NCBI RefSeq assembly: GCF_015672735.1 | Contig: NZ_JADABY010000005.1 | Coordinates: forward strand, 48,708 to 112,707 | Direction: 5' to 3' | Origin: Citrobacter sp. Res13-Sevr-PEB04-36 | GTDB taxonomy: Bacteria; Pseudomonadota; Gammaproteobacteria; Enterobacterales; Enterobacteriaceae | DNA length: 64,000 nt | In this document: positions 16,727-24,897 of the stretch, piece by piece | Numbering within the stretch: the stretch's first letter is position 1 | How the letters are laid out: each line of letters opens with the position of its first letter | Position numbers and translations under genes: made by a program | The notes under the pieces: generated by a model | The model's database searches: none | Told to the model about the DNA's origin: nothing | The model's input: only the letters and a program-made list of their open reading frames with translations

Positions 16727-17847
16727 TAAATCACCTCCAGGTCAGCATCCAGCGCACCGGCTTCATGCAGGGCCTGCAAAATAGACATAATGTCGTCCGG
16801 CGTCGCACCCAAGCTATTGAGGGCATTAACCAGCGTTTTCAGGCTGCTGGACTCCGGCAGGCTAATCATGCCCGGACGCGCGTGGTTAACCGAAATATTG
16901 CTCTGCGGTGTAACTGCAGTACGACCACCCGCAAAAGCGTTTGGCTGGCTAACATTACTGCTTTCATTGATAGATACCGTCAGGCTGCCATGAGAAACGG
17001 CCGCCGCATGCAGCGCAATGCCTTCGCCCATCACCACCGTGCCGGTACGTGAGTTAAACACCACACGAGCACGTACTTTTTCAGCCTGCACCTGCACGTC
17101 ATCCAGTTGCGACATAAAGGCGACGCGTGCGCCTGGGCTGGTCGGTGCACGAACGCTGACGTTGGTTGAGCTTTGTGCTGTAGCAATGCCGCCAAACGCA
17201 GCATTGATCGCTCCCGCTATATTATTAGCGTCTTTAAAGGAGGGACGTTTCAGATTGAGCGTGATGGTATCGCCCATCTGGAAATCGCTGGGGATTTCAC
17301 GTTCCACCGACGCGCCATTCGGTATCAGACCGGCCGTCGGCGTATTCACGGTCACGCTGGAACCACTGGCGCCGGTCGCATTCATCCCGCCAACCACCAC
17401 GCTTCCCTGCGCCAGCGCATAAACCTCACCATCAGCGCCATGCAGTTGGGTTAACAGCAAGGTACCGCCGCGCAGGCTTTTGGCATCGCCAATCGAAGAG
17501 ACCGTGACATCAATGGTCTGCCCACGTGAGTACATGGGTGGTAACGATGCACTGACTGCCACCGCCGCGACGTTTTTCACCTTTGGATCGATTTTACTCG
17601 GCAACTGCACACCAAACTGACGCAGCATGTTAGTAATAGTCTGGTTGGTAAACTTCACCTGGTTTTTATCACCCGTACCGTCCAGACCAACGACCAGACT
17701 ATAACCGACGAGTTGGTTTTCCCTGACGCCCTGAACATTGACCAGAGACTCCAGAGATTGTGCCTGCGTCGTACCGGGCAGAATCAGGCTCAGGGCGATA
17801 ACGAAGCCGTTTAACGCCTTCATCCAGCGCCCGCTTAAGTGTTGCAT
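16726..17847 (-). CDS. lfgI: Flagellar P-ring protein LfgI (FlgI)
   Basis: Periplasmic P-ring subunit of 373 aa with a signal peptide (hydrophobic [11 protein letters not shown], cleavage around TQAQ) and strongly conserved FlgI segments ([41 protein letters not shown]). I chose the ATG at 17847 because AGGA lies 7 nt upstream; a second possible start at 17862 overlaps the lfgH stop as TAATG and would add five residues. It lies between lfgH and lfgJ in the rod and ring operon. Confidence 0.93.
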   Translation of the reverse strand: MQHLSGRWMKALNGFVIALSLILPGTTQAQSLESLVNVQGVRENQLVGYSLVVGLDGTGDKNQVKFTNQTITNMLRQFGVQLPSKIDPKVKNVAAVAVSASLPPMYSRGQTIDVTVSSIGDAKSLRGGTLLLTQLHGADGEVYALAQGSVVVGGMNATGASGSSVTVNTPTAGLIPNGASVEREIPSDFQMGDTITLNLKRPSFKDANNIAGAINAAFGGIATAQSSTNVSVRAPTSPGARVAFMSQLDDVQVQAEKVRARVVFNSRTGTVVMGEGIALHAAAVSHGSLTVSINESSNVSQPNAFAGGRTAVTPQSNISVNHARPGMISLPESSSLKTLVNALNSLGATPDDIMSILQALHEAGALDADLEVI

Positions 17848-17861
17848 AGTAAAATCCTGCA

Positions 17862-18527
17862 TTAGATCGGGAACAGTGGATGGTTAAACAGACGCGTCAG
17901 CCAACCCGCCGCATTGGCGTCGCTCAACGCGCCGCGTCCTGCATAGGAGATGCGCGCATCCGCAATTCGTTGTGATGAAACCGAGTTATCATTCTGAATA
18001 TCATCAGCTCGCACCAGGCCACTCAGGCGAATGTACTCATCCCCCTGGTTGAGGGTGAGCCATTTTTCACCGCGAATTTCCAGAATGCCGTTCGGCTGAA
18101 CGGAGTGTACCGACACCGTAATTTCACCGCGCAAACTGTTCTGCTGCTGCGACGTCGCCGTACCGTTGAAATCACGATTGGCGTCGACCGAGGCAGACAG
18201 ATTATCTTTGGTATGACCAAAAATAGTCGGCGCGCCAATATCAACGGTATTGTTCTTCCCAAAGTTGGTTTTCGCCTGTTTGCTCGACTGGGTCGATTCT
18301 TCCAACATAACGGTCAGAATGTCCCCAACCCGATAGGCGCGTCGGTCAGCCGTCAGCGACCACTTGTAGCCTGTTTCAAACACACCACCCGCACGGCCAT
18401 CCGCCGTTGGTTGCGCCTCCGTTTTGGGGGGCGCAAAGAATTCGTCATTTTTTTTGACCAGAATAGCCTGAGATTCGCACCCACTTAACAGGGGGAGCAG
18501 CACCATCAGCCAGAGATAATTTTTCAC
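17862..18527 (-). CDS. lfgH: Flagellar L-ring lipoprotein LfgH (FlgH)
   Basis: Outer-membrane L-ring lipoprotein of 221 aa. The GTG at 18527 gives a short lipoprotein signal with the lipobox LLSGC (Cys about residue 16). The FlgH core is visible in [21 protein letters not shown] and the C-terminal [19 protein letters not shown]. The frame is open 16 codons further upstream, but that part runs into a REP palindrome, so the GTG start is preferred. Confidence 0.92.
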   Translation of the reverse strand: MKNYLWLMVLLPLLSGCESQAILVKKNDEFFAPPKTEAQPTADGRAGGVFETGYKWSLTADRRAYRVGDILTVMLEESTQSSKQAKTNFGKNNTVDIGAPTIFGHTKDNLSASVDANRDFNGTATSQQQNSLRGEITVSVHSVQPNGILEIRGEKWLTLNQGDEYIRLSGLVRADDIQNDNSVSSQRIADARISYAGRGALSDANAAGWLTRLFNHPLFPI

Positions 18528-18541
18528 GTTCTGCCTATTTC

Positions 18542-18569
18542 TGCCGGATAGCGCCAGGCTTATCCGGCA
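18542..18569. repeat. Single REP unit between lfgG and lfgH
   Basis: TGCCGGATA, a 10-nt loop and TATCCGGCA form a REP-type palindrome in the 57-bp gap between two genes of the same operon. It could attenuate or stabilise the transcript at this point. Confidence 0.75.
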
Positions 18570-18584
18570 TTTCACGTTCTTGCT

Positions 18585-19370
18585 TTACAGCGTCTGACTA
18601 ATAAACTGCAGCATATCGTCTGCCGCAGAGACCATTTTTGCGTTCATCTCATAGGCGCGTTGCACGGTAATCATCGCCACCATTTCGTTAACGATATCTA
18701 CGTTCGAACCTTCCAGCGCGCTGTCCTGTAACGTTCCCAGACCATCTTCTCCTGGGATACCCTCCGTCGGTTGACCGCTAGCTGCCGTTTCCACATACAG
18801 GTTGTCACCTTCGGCTGAAAGCCCGGCCGGATTGGCAAAATTCACCAACGTCAGCTGCCCCAGTTCGGTTGGATCGCTGTCGCCGGGAAGAATCGCCGTG
18901 ACGGTGCCATCTTCGCCAAATGCCACGTTAGTCGCCCCGGACGGCACATCAATTTCCGGTTGCAGGGGCAAGCCTTCGGCGTTAGTTAGCACTCCGTCAG
19001 CGTTGATCTGCATGTTGCCGTCACGGGTATAGGCGATATCCCCGTTGGCCTTTTGCACCTGCCAGAAACCCTGTCCCATGATGGCGACATTCATCGCATT
19101 GTCGGTCGTTTCCACATTCCCTTCAGTGAAGGTTTTCTGTGTTCCGACAATACGGACACCACTACCGAACTGCATACCCGTCGGCATGATGTTGTTTTGA
19201 TCGAGCATCGCACCCGGTGCTTCCTGGGTCTGATAAAACAGATCCTGGAACATGACGCGGTCGCGCTTAAAGCCTGTGGTATTGACGTTTGCGATGTTGT
19301 TGGCAATCGCACTCATCTCAGCATCCTGAGCTGACAGGCCGGTTTTACTGATCCATAACGCTGCGTTCAT
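18585..19370 (-). CDS. lfgG: Distal rod protein LfgG (FlgG)
   Basis: A 261-aa distal rod subunit. The flagellar rod signature is present in the N-terminus (AIANNIANVNTTGFKRDRV) and the FlgG-type C-terminus ends with VNEMVAMITVQRAYEMNAK and a short terminal helix. Length equals E. coli FlgG (260 aa). It follows lfgF after 30 bp. Confidence 0.95.
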   Translation of the reverse strand: MNAALWISKTGLSAQDAEMSAIANNIANVNTTGFKRDRVMFQDLFYQTQEAPGAMLDQNNIMPTGMQFGSGVRIVGTQKTFTEGNVETTDNAMNVAIMGQGFWQVQKANGDIAYTRDGNMQINADGVLTNAEGLPLQPEIDVPSGATNVAFGEDGTVTAILPGDSDPTELGQLTLVNFANPAGLSAEGDNLYVETAASGQPTEGIPGEDGLGTLQDSALEGSNVDIVNEMVAMITVQRAYEMNAKMVSAADDMLQFISQTL

Positions 19371-19400
19371 AAAACTTTATTCCTGATTAAAGACAGCGAC

Positions 19401-20138
19401 TCAGGAGCCGCGTAACAGCCGGTTACCTGAGTCGCTGAGATCTTCGGCGGTTTTCATCATCTTGATTTGCGCTTCAAACTGGCGGTTCATCGCAATGGAA
19501 GACATCATTTCGCTCACTGCGGATACGTTACTGCTTTCCAGAAAGCCGCCGCTCACTTTGATGTTTTCATCACGCTGCGCTGGCACGCCGTCTGCGGTTA
19601 CCAGCATACCTTCGCCATTTTTCGCCAGATTTCCGACCGGGATATCCACCAGTTTGAGACGGTCAATATCCATTGTGGCGGTTACATCACCATCATCTGG
19701 CGTGACTGAAAGCGTGCCGTCGCTACCAAAAGAGGCAATCGAATTTGGCGGCAAAATGATGGGACCGTTATCGCCGAGGACAATATTGCCGTCGATCGTC
19801 AGTTGCCCCTGATCGTCCTGCTGAATATTGCCGTTGCGGGTATACACCTCATTTCCGGCTTTATCCTGTACAGCGATGTAACCAGTGCCTTGAATGGAAA
19901 CATCTAACGGACGTTCAGTTTTTTCCGCCACGCCCGTGCTGTCATTCACGCCGCTGGGACTTTCCTTCGCCATATAACGTGTATCAAATCCACCGCCCTT
20001 CACTTTGTCATTACTCGCCATCGCCATGTCTGCACGAAAACCATTGGTATTAACATTAGCAAGGTTATTGGCACTAATTTGCTGTTCCAGCAGCGTCTGG
20101 GTAGCCCCGCTCAGTGCGGTATATATCAAGCGATCCAT
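19401..20138 (-). CDS. lfgF: Proximal rod protein LfgF (FlgF)
   Basis: A 245-aa rod protein with the N-terminal signature ISANNLANVNTNGFRADM and the C-terminal helix VSEMMSSIAMNRQFEAQIKM. Length matches FlgF (251 aa in E. coli). It lies 11 bp downstream of lfgE. Confidence 0.93.
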   Translation of the reverse strand: MDRLIYTALSGATQTLLEQQISANNLANVNTNGFRADMAMASNDKVKGGGFDTRYMAKESPSGVNDSTGVAEKTERPLDVSIQGTGYIAVQDKAGNEVYTRNGNIQQDDQGQLTIDGNIVLGDNGPIILPPNSIASFGSDGTLSVTPDDGDVTATMDIDRLKLVDIPVGNLAKNGEGMLVTADGVPAQRDENIKVSGGFLESSNVSAVSEMMSSIAMNRQFEAQIKMMKTAEDLSDSGNRLLRGS

Positions 20139-20149
20139 TTATTCATGCC

Positions 20150-21382
20150 TTACATCGCCTGGAAGAGAGCCTGATCCAGCTGCGTACTGGTCGAGATCAC
20201 TTTCGTGTTTGCCTGGTAATTACGCTGGGCCGTCATCAGATTGACCAGTTCGTTGGTGATATCCACGTTGGAACTTTCAAGCATGCCGGAGGACAGCGTG
20301 CCGCAAGTCCCAGAACCAGGGACGCCAATCAACGGCGTGCCGGATTCACCCGTTTGCACCCAAGCGGTACCGCTCACCGCTTCCAGACCGTTCTCGTCCG
20401 GGAACGTCGCCAGCACAACCTGACCTTGCAGCATGCGTTCGCCGTTGCTGTAGGTGGCGTAAACTTTACCGTCGTCATCAACCTGTACGCCGTTCTGTGT
20501 TGCAGAGGCATAGCCGGTTGCGGAGTTAGTCGTTACCGAAAAATCAGAGCCGTATTGAGTACAGTCTGAGTAATCGATGGTCATAGAAATGTCTGCAGCT
20601 TCCCCAGTACTAAACGTGATAGTTTCCGGTGCGATAGGGTCTGTCAGCTTGCCAGTTGTCGGGTCAAAGATCAGCGTTTGCGTCGGGGCGGAGCCCTGCG
20701 CTTCACCATCGAAGGTATAATTCACTTCCCAGGTGCTATCCGCCGTCTTGGTAAAATACTGGCTGACCGAGTGCTCATTACCCAACGAGTCATACACGGT
20801 GGTGGTGTAGCTGTCGGTATAGGTATCACTGTTGTTCGGGTCAAAGGCGACCCCAGCAACTGGAGGTTCCGCAGTAGGATCACCTTTACGATCAATAATT
20901 TCATCGCTGGCATCAAAGTTGGCCGTGAAGGTCATGCTGTCCGTGGCCTGTGCAGGAATGTTACCGGTCTTAATCTGGATGTCGGTTACTGTACCGGTTT
21001 GCAGCGTGCCGCTGTCATCAACCGGATAGCCCTGCAGATAATCACCTGTCGCATTGACGATATAACCGTTTTTATCGGTCACGAAGGAACCGGCGCGGGT
21101 ATAGGAGATGTTCCCGGCGCTGTCGCACATCACGAAAAAGCCATCATCGTTGATGGCGAGGTCTAACGCATTGCCGGTAGAAACCATGGATCCACCGGTG
21201 GAGATACTTTGCGCTGAACCCGCCACGCTCACACCCATCGCCTGAGTCCCGGCGTACATGGCAGAGAACTGGGTGGTCATCGATTTGTAACCCACCGTAC
21301 CGGAGTTAGCGATGTTGTTACTGATCCCATCCAACTGTTCGTTAACGGCGTTCAACCCCGTCGCTGCAATTTCATAACTCAT
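20150..21382 (-). CDS. lfgE: Flagellar hook protein LfgE (FlgE)
   Basis: Hook subunit of 410 aa. It begins with the axial signature (GLNAVNEQLDGISNNIANSG) and ends with VDITNELVNLMTAQRNYQAN and a terminal helix. The FlgE core (TVYDSLGNEHSVSQYFTK) is visible in the middle. Length is close to E. coli FlgE (402 aa). Confidence 0.95.
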   Translation of the reverse strand: MSYEIAATGLNAVNEQLDGISNNIANSGTVGYKSMTTQFSAMYAGTQAMGVSVAGSAQSISTGGSMVSTGNALDLAINDDGFFVMCDSAGNISYTRAGSFVTDKNGYIVNATGDYLQGYPVDDSGTLQTGTVTDIQIKTGNIPAQATDSMTFTANFDASDEIIDRKGDPTAEPPVAGVAFDPNNSDTYTDSYTTTVYDSLGNEHSVSQYFTKTADSTWEVNYTFDGEAQGSAPTQTLIFDPTTGKLTDPIAPETITFSTGEAADISMTIDYSDCTQYGSDFSVTTNSATGYASATQNGVQVDDDGKVYATYSNGERMLQGQVVLATFPDENGLEAVSGTAWVQTGESGTPLIGVPGSGTCGTLSSGMLESSNVDITNELVNLMTAQRNYQANTKVISTSTQLDQALFQAM

Positions 21383-21408
21383 TGTTTATTCCTGTAATTT
21401 AAACGAAA

Positions 21409-22293
21409 TCAGATCACGCTATCGCTGTCAGAATTATCACTGCCGCCGTCAGTATCGGGTGGCGTGGTGTCATCAGTACCGCCGCTGCCATCAGTGCTAT
21501 CGGGTATGCCGAACTGAGTTATCATGGTGAAAGGCACTTCCCCAACGCCGTCCACGTTGAGAACCGGTGTGCTGCCATCAAGCGGAATACGTACGTCTTC
21601 AACCTCACCGGTAACTTCAATGGGTATTTCTTCTTCCCCGGTATTAGTCACCACTGACACGTTGTAATCCCCCGCCGGAATACCGTAATCAGCAGGGTTT
21701 ATATCGAAATCAACCTGTCCTGGCCCGACGGAGGTTTCCCCTTCCGGGATCAGTGATACGGTGTAGTCATCACCGGCTTCATCAGTGAAATGCAGATCAA
21801 CGTCCGTACAACTGTCATCCAGCGTGACGCGGCCCTGAATTTCTTTGCTGTTATCGGCAATATCCAGCGTGGTGGTTTGCACCATAATGTCGTCACCCAC
21901 CAGATTCCCCAGTGCCATCACCTGAATGTTGCTCATCAGCACGGCATTGGTGTTTGCCTGAACACTCATTTCCTCCATCATCGCGACCTGCGCCATTGAA
22001 GAAAGCTGGTCGATGTAGGCCGTTGGGTCGGTAGGATCGGTAGGATCCTGGTTTTCGATTTCCGCCACGAACAGCGTCAGAAAAGTTTCCACCCCAGAGG
22101 TTTCTGTAGATACTGTCGTTGTTGGGGTGTTGGTCGTGTCGCTGGTATCCGTTGTTCCTGAAGTTGTAGAGGAACTGCTGTCCCCCAAATTTGTGCTTTG
22201 CGTCGCGGTGGCCACATTATTTTCTGCGACCGCCGTCTTCTCCTGAGAAGAAGCCAGAGCCTGAGATTGGGCATACAGAGCCAGGGTGTTCAT
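21409..22293 (-). CDS. lfgD: Hook cap / scaffold protein LfgD (FlgD)
   Basis: Hook-assembly scaffold of 294 aa. The FlgD core is recognised in FLTLFVAEIENQDPTDPTD and QLSSMAQVAMMEEMS (about residues 68-110) and a Tudor/Fn3-like C-terminal part follows. Two features are unusual: a Ser/Thr-rich N-terminal linker (about residues 35-65) and an extra C-terminal tail rich in Asp, Gly, Ser and Thr (about 265-294). Its ATG overlaps the lfgC stop as TAATG, so expression is probably coupled to lfgC, which here contains a nonsense codon. Confidence 0.9.
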   Translation of the reverse strand: MNTLALYAQSQALASSQEKTAVAENNVATATQSTNLGDSSSSTTSGTTDTSDTTNTPTTTVSTETSGVETFLTLFVAEIENQDPTDPTDPTAYIDQLSSMAQVAMMEEMSVQANTNAVLMSNIQVMALGNLVGDDIMVQTTTLDIADNSKEIQGRVTLDDSCTDVDLHFTDEAGDDYTVSLIPEGETSVGPGQVDFDINPADYGIPAGDYNVSVVTNTGEEEIPIEVTGEVEDVRIPLDGSTPVLNVDGVGEVPFTMITQFGIPDSTDGSGGTDDTTPPDTDGGSDNSDSDSVI

Positions 22294-22724
22294 TACACTT
22301 CTCCCAGTTTGAGTAAACTTTGCTGCATACTTTTGACGTTATTCAGTACATCTACGTTGGTTTCAAAATCTCGTGACGCAGACATCATGTCGGCCATTTG
22401 TTCGACCACGTTGACATCCGGATACCAGACATAGCCATCTCTATCCGCCATCGGATGATGAGGTTCATAGCGCTTCACCGCCCCACCGCTTTGCATCACG
22501 TCTTGCACCTAAACGCTGGCACCATCAATAGCATGATGGTTATGCCCTCCCATCAGGCTGTTGTTGTAAACAGCAGCAAAGACGGGGCTTCTCGCTTTGT
22601 AAGCCTGCGCCTCGCTGCTGGCAGGAGATTCTGCATTCGCCATGTTACTGGCGACGGTATTCAGGCGAATGGTTTGCGCCGTCATCGCTGAACCGGAAAT
22701 CTGATAAATATCAGTAAACGACAT
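22293..22724 (-). pseudogene. lfgC: Proximal rod protein LfgC (FlgC) interrupted by an in-frame amber codon
   Basis: The reading frame encodes a FlgC homologue of 143 codons. The N-terminal part has the rod signature (RLNTVASNMANAESPASS) and the C-terminal part has PMADRDGYVWYPDVNVVEQM and MMSASRDFETNVDVLN, which align end to end with FlgC. They are in the same frame but separated by TAG at 22511-22509 (codon 72), which stands where FlgC has a polar residue. GTG follows the stop directly, so restart of translation is conceivable but would give two half proteins. FlgC is essential for the rod, so the lateral flagellum is probably not assembled unless the codon is suppressed. No frameshift is involved. 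Confidence 0.92.
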
Positions 22725-22726
22725 GG

Positions 22727-23074
22727 TTATTTTCCTTCAATGGCCTCGTTGATACCGCTAAGTTGCAGATTCAAAAAGGTCAAACTACTTTGATAATCCA
22801 TACTATTTTGTGAAAACCGGGCCTGCTCGGTATTCAGCTCTACGGTATTGCCGTCCTCTGAAGGTTGCATCGGCACGCGGTATTTCACGTCAACCTGTGG
22901 TTGCACATTAGTCCGACTTGCCCGTTGCATCTCAGCGGCAAAATCAATATCTTTAGCTTTGAAATTTGGTGTATCGACGTTTGCCAGATTCGCAGTCAGT
23001 AGCTCGGTCCTCTCAAGACGTAACTTCACTGCCTGCGGATGTACACCCAATGCCTGCTGAAAACTGATTCCCAT
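22727..23074 (-). CDS. lfgB: Proximal rod protein LfgB (FlgB)
   Basis: A 115-aa rod protein with the family motif LLTANLANVDTPNFKAKDID near the N-terminus and the C-terminal helix MDYQSSLTFLNLQLSGINEA. The start is uncertain: ATG at 23074 is 11 nt after AGGAG, while GTG 23086 and ATG 23083 are closer to it. It is the first gene of the rod, hook and ring operon and is preceded by a sigma-54-type promoter. Confidence 0.92.
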   Translation of the reverse strand: MGISFQQALGVHPQAVKLRLERTELLTANLANVDTPNFKAKDIDFAAEMQRASRTNVQPQVDVKYRVPMQPSEDGNTVELNTEQARFSQNSMDYQSSLTFLNLQLSGINEAIEGK

Positions 23075-23110
23075 TTCTTGCATCACTCCTGGATCAATAT
23101 TGTTTATTTA

Positions 23111-23127
23111 AGCAATATACATGCCAA
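23111..23127 (-). promoter_or_regulatory. Sigma-54-type promoter of the lfgB operon
   Basis: On the minus strand TTGGCATGTATATTGCT has GG-N10-GC spacing and differs from the lafB site at only one position across the core. It lies about 36 bp upstream of the lfgB start, in the short gap shared with the divergent lfgA. Confidence 0.78.
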
Positions 23128-23141
23128 CTTTTAAGTGACTG

Positions 23142-23927
23142 ATGAGAAATGATTTTATGAAAGTACCGAATAACAGAAGGAAGCCATTTTTCCCCTTTGC
23201 CGCGGAAATCATGCTGGCTTTATGCTTTGTCTTACCCGTTCATGCCACCGTCCATCCCGTTCAACACAGCGCCCGGGAACAGATCAATGCTCAGGTACTC
23301 AATGCCGCAAGCCATGAAATTGAGGCCCTGGCGCAGAAACAGCAATGGCATGATTACCGTTACAGCTTCACTATCTATATCCCCTCAGCAGTGAGCACCC
23401 ATATGCCTTGCGCTTCTTCTCCCCAGATAACGTCTGCCTCATCCCCAGAAATGGCTTTATCACGAATGAATTTCATCGTGAACTGTCCTGGTAGCGCAGG
23501 CTGGCAGGTTAACGTCGCGGTACGCCCCGACGTGTCGGTGCCGGTGGTGATGCCAAAGTCGTTGATTGCCCGGGATACGGTGATTACAGCCGACGACCTG
23601 CAGCTCAAAAAATTCAATATCAGCGGCCAGCGAGAAGGGTTGATGATGAATATGGATGAGGCAATTGGCCTCACCAGCAAGCGCGCCCTGCAGCCAGGCA
23701 AACCGCTTACGCGTTCCGAGCTGGTCCAGCCCGTGCTGGTCAAACGCGACCAACCCGTGGTGATCGTGTCTCATATGGCGGGGATCACCGCCTCAATGCC
23801 AGGCACGGCTTTGAAGAATGGTCGCAAAGGAGATGTGATAAAAATCCGTAACACCAGTAGCCAGCGGATAATTAGCGGCGTGGTTGAGGAGACGGGTATC
23901 GTCGCAACGCTCACAGCGGAACAGTAA
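23142..23927 (+). CDS. lfgA: P-ring assembly chaperone LfgA (FlgA)
   Basis: Periplasmic chaperone of up to 261 aa for P-ring assembly. It has a signal sequence (hydrophobic EIMLALCFVLPVHA) and the C-terminal SAF-type domain typical of FlgA (SLIARDTVITADDLQLKKF; AIGLTSKRALQPGKPLTRSE; NGRKGDVIKIRNTSSQRI). An alternative ATG is at 23157; neither start has a strong ribosome-binding site. It is divergent from lfgB and is followed by lfgM. Confidence 0.9.
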   Translation: MRNDFMKVPNNRRKPFFPFAAEIMLALCFVLPVHATVHPVQHSAREQINAQVLNAASHEIEALAQKQQWHDYRYSFTIYIPSAVSTHMPCASSPQITSASSPEMALSRMNFIVNCPGSAGWQVNVAVRPDVSVPVVMPKSLIARDTVITADDLQLKKFNISGQREGLMMNMDEAIGLTSKRALQPGKPLTRSELVQPVLVKRDQPVVIVSHMAGITASMPGTALKNGRKGDVIKIRNTSSQRIISGVVEETGIVATLTAEQ

Positions 23928-23948
23928 GGTGATTTTTTGTGATGTGAC

Positions 23949-23976
23949 TAAAGTTTTCTCCAACTGCGGTCGCTTT
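23949..23976 (+). promoter_or_regulatory. Sigma-28-type promoter of lfgMN
   Basis: TAAAGTTT, a 12-bp spacer and GTCGCTTT match the layout of the lafA promoter. It starts 75 bp upstream of the lfgM ATG. A FliA-type promoter on the anti-sigma gene gives the known autoregulatory loop of flgM. Confidence 0.7.
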
Positions 23977-24023
23977 TAGCTGACAACAGCAAAACAACCC
24001 AACGGAATATACACGAGGTTGAT

Positions 24024-24311
24024 ATGAAGATTACACCAACCCTACCGGGTAACCGCCCAACATCGGCGACCGGAACAGAACGTTCAGACAAAAGCACCGC
24101 ACAAACCAGTGCGACCAGCTCTACGACGCTATCCGCCGATGACATTACGCAGGCTGGATTACAGACAGCTCAGCAAACGCTGAACAGCGATACGCAAAGC
24201 GACGTTGATTACGACAAAGTGGCGCAAATGCAGGCCATGCTGGCATCTGGCAACATGCAGGTTGATACCGATCAGCTGGCTGGCGATATGCTCAGCTTTT
24301 TCCAGAAATAA
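24024..24311 (+). CDS. lfgM: Anti-sigma-28 factor LfgM (FlgM)
   Basis: A 95-aa inhibitor of the flagellar sigma factor. The N-terminal half is disordered-looking (Thr, Ser, Arg) and the C-terminal half carries the FlgM helices (VDYDKVAQMQAMLASGNMQV and DQLAGDMLSFFQK). It should hold LafS inactive until the hook is complete and then be exported through the lateral apparatus. Confidence 0.9.
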   Translation: MKITPTLPGNRPTSATGTERSDKSTAQTSATSSTTLSADDITQAGLQTAQQTLNSDTQSDVDYDKVAQMQAMLASGNMQVDTDQLAGDMLSFFQK

Positions 24312-24323
24312 GAGGCCAGAAAA

Positions 24324-24752
24324 GTGAGCACCAGGCTACAGCAGGTAAAAACCCTGCTTCAGGGCATTCGTGAAGACGAAACATTATATGACACGCTTCG
24401 AACCCAGCTTGAGCAGCAGCGTTTGTGTATGATCCGTCGCGCCAGCGAAGAGTTGTTGGCGGTAAATGACTGTATTCAAGAACATTATGAGCGTTTGAAA
24501 AACAGCAGCCAGCAGCGTCGTTCGATCCTGCAGTTATTAGGCGTTAGCGTCAATCGCGCGGGTCTTGAGCAGGTGTTTAGCTGGTTACCCACACCGCAGA
24601 AAATCGCAGCGCAGGTCTGGTGGCAAAACCTTGAACAAAAAGCAGAACGTTGCAAAGCCTATAACGAAAAGAATGGCGAACTGCTGATCCGGCAATATGA
24701 ATTTATTCAGTCATTTTTAGGGACTGAGCCAGATTTTATCTACCACCGCTAA
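24324..24752 (+). CDS. lfgN: Hook-associated protein chaperone LfgN (FlgN)
   Basis: A 142-aa helical, coiled-coil-like protein in the flgN position directly after lfgM. FlgN chaperones the junction proteins FlgK and FlgL. The start is GTG at 24324 with a GAGG upstream. Identification rests on position, length and helical composition. Confidence 0.82.
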   Translation: MSTRLQQVKTLLQGIREDETLYDTLRTQLEQQRLCMIRRASEELLAVNDCIQEHYERLKNSSQQRRSILQLLGVSVNRAGLEQVFSWLPTPQKIAAQVWWQNLEQKAERCKAYNEKNGELLIRQYEFIQSFLGTEPDFIYHR

Positions 24753-24767
24753 AATTTCCTTCCCTGA

Positions 24768-24788
24768 CGCGGAAACCGGCTTTCCGCG
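24768..24788 (+). terminator. Stem-loop after lfgN
   Basis: CGCGGAAA-CCGGC-TTTCCGCG forms a perfect 8-bp stem 15 bp after the lfgN stop. There is no T-tract after it, so it is a candidate rather than a certain terminator; it separates lfgN from the lafV promoter. Confidence 0.55.
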
Positions 24789-24825
24789 ACTCACCTAACT
24801 AATTGATATAAATATAATTAAAATT

Positions 24826-24843
24826 CAGGCATGGATATTGCAT
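24826..24843 (+). promoter_or_regulatory. Sigma-54-type promoter upstream of lafV and the modification genes
   Basis: CAGGCATGGATATTGCAT has GG-N10-GC spacing and the same GGCATG...TTGC core as the lafB and lfgB sites. It lies 54 bp upstream of the lafV ATG and would place the plus-strand arm of the modification island under LafK. Confidence 0.72.
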
Positions 24844-24897
24844 TACTAAAAAATAGTATAGCCAGATTTTGAATATTGGGATTGCTGAGAACAAATT

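Noticed and set aside
20678..21166. A 162-codon open frame on the plus strand within lfgE
   Set aside because: Antisense shadow of the hook gene; no start signals and no recognisable product.
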